This document shows, piece after piece, positions 63,896-64,000 of a stretch of DNA of 64,000 nucleotides (position 1 is its first letter; each line of letters begins with the position of its first letter). This DNA comes from Bacillus gaemokensis. Lineage in GTDB: Bacteria; Bacillota; Bacilli; Bacillales; Bacillaceae_G. Under the pieces are notes generated by a model that worked only from the letters and a program-made list of their open reading frames with translations, did not search any database and had not been told where the DNA came from. The translations under genes and the position numbers were made by a program. The stretch covers positions 103,403 through 167,402 of the forward strand of contig NZ_LTAQ01000034.1 of NCBI RefSeq assembly GCF_001590835.1. The letters are read 5' to 3'.

Positions 63896-64000
63896 CTAAT
63901 ATGCAATGCCTATCCGGTGATTTTTATATATTTTTTTATGTAATACAGACCATGTAAAATGAGCGGTATCTCCAACTGTAATCTTTCCTTCATCCGCCGG
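63896..64000 (-). CDS. C-terminal end of an unidentified protein (partial)
   Basis: The minus strand is open from the window edge to TAG 63896-63898, reading PADEGKITVGDTAHFTWSVL and ending HRIGIAY. It sits just behind a bidirectional terminator, which supports a real gene end. 34 residues are too few for a family call. Confidence 0.55.
   Translation of the reverse strand, partial: PADEGKITVGDTAHFTWSVLHKKIYKNHRIGIAY

Noticed and set aside
1-64000. CRISPR arrays, tRNA or rRNA genes
   Set aside because: Scanned by eye: no regularly spaced direct repeats, no tRNA-like cloverleaf with TTCGA arm, and no rRNA sequence noticed. A tRNAscan or CRISPR search would be decisive.

Overview
The window looks like chromosome from the Bacillus cereus group (B. 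cereus/thuringiensis/anthracis relatives). The evidence is low GC, AGGAGG-type ribosome binding sites, TTG/GTG starts, two SpoIIP sporulation hydrolases, BrnQ, CsaA, Alr, a slipin/NfeD pair, and a bcr1-like repeat between TTTAT direct repeats, which is typical of that group. The species assignment is inference from gene content; no 16S or MLST locus is present.

Region 1 (1-7.3 kb) is a genomic graveyard on the minus strand. It holds a decayed amino-acid/sulfur gene set: a PatB-type C-S lyase fragment, two EamA (DMT) exporters, a PduX-like threonine (GHMP) kinase, a serine acetyltransferase and a cysteine synthase. All of these are broken by stops, homopolymer frameshifts or truncation. The one gene of this group that looks intact encodes an AlaX-type tRNA-editing hydrolase. 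IS3 transposase pieces are fused in frame to host gene fragments at two places. Region 2 (7.3-14.6 kb) holds a cupin/GNAT operon, a pair of OppB/OppC-type permeases, a broken MazG-like gene, a MocR regulator and a YitT protein. Region 3 (14.7-26.5 kb) holds a bcr1-like element, two macrolide-type glycosyltransferases, a secreted protein with an NPP1-like HEHDWE motif, a degenerate APH-fold protein with a tandem-GNAT partner, alanine racemase, a secreted beta/gamma-crystallin-like protein, a MarR regulator next to a stop-interrupted MFS gene, and a histidine phosphatase.

Region 4 (26.6-36.3 kb) is a catabolic locus, all on the minus strand. An HpaB-type flavin monooxygenase, an IclR regulator, 3-hydroxyanthranilate dioxygenase, ACMS decarboxylase, a RidA-type deaminase and a semialdehyde dehydrogenase come first. 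A dmpE-F-G-H-I-ordered lower meta-cleavage set follows: hydratase, acetaldehyde dehydrogenase, aldolase, decarboxylase, tautomerase. Together they would take anthranilate via 3-hydroxyanthranilate to pyruvate and acetyl-CoA. The flavin reductase that the monooxygenase should need is not in the window. Region 5 (36.5-50.1 kb) is mostly core-like: SpoIIP, slipin/NfeD, an MFS protein, a broken amidase, NUDIX, a VanY-like peptidase, a second SpoIIP, DinB, CsaA, BrnQ and a CBS protein with a strong CodY-box candidate upstream.

Region 6 (50.2-61.9 kb) looks accessory. It has an FAD-dependent oxidoreductase with a Bcr/CflA-type exporter, a 217-bp MITE-like element with IS6-type ends, a membrane-anchored propeller-like protein and a secreted papain-fold hydrolase. 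A LanFEG-like ABC transporter sits divergently from a two-component system, which suggests a peptide-sensing/immunity module. An orphan OppB-like permease follows, whose downstream partner is only a 25-codon stub. The window ends with a CNNM/CorC-type protein, a DUF456 protein and the 3' end of an unidentified minus-strand gene.
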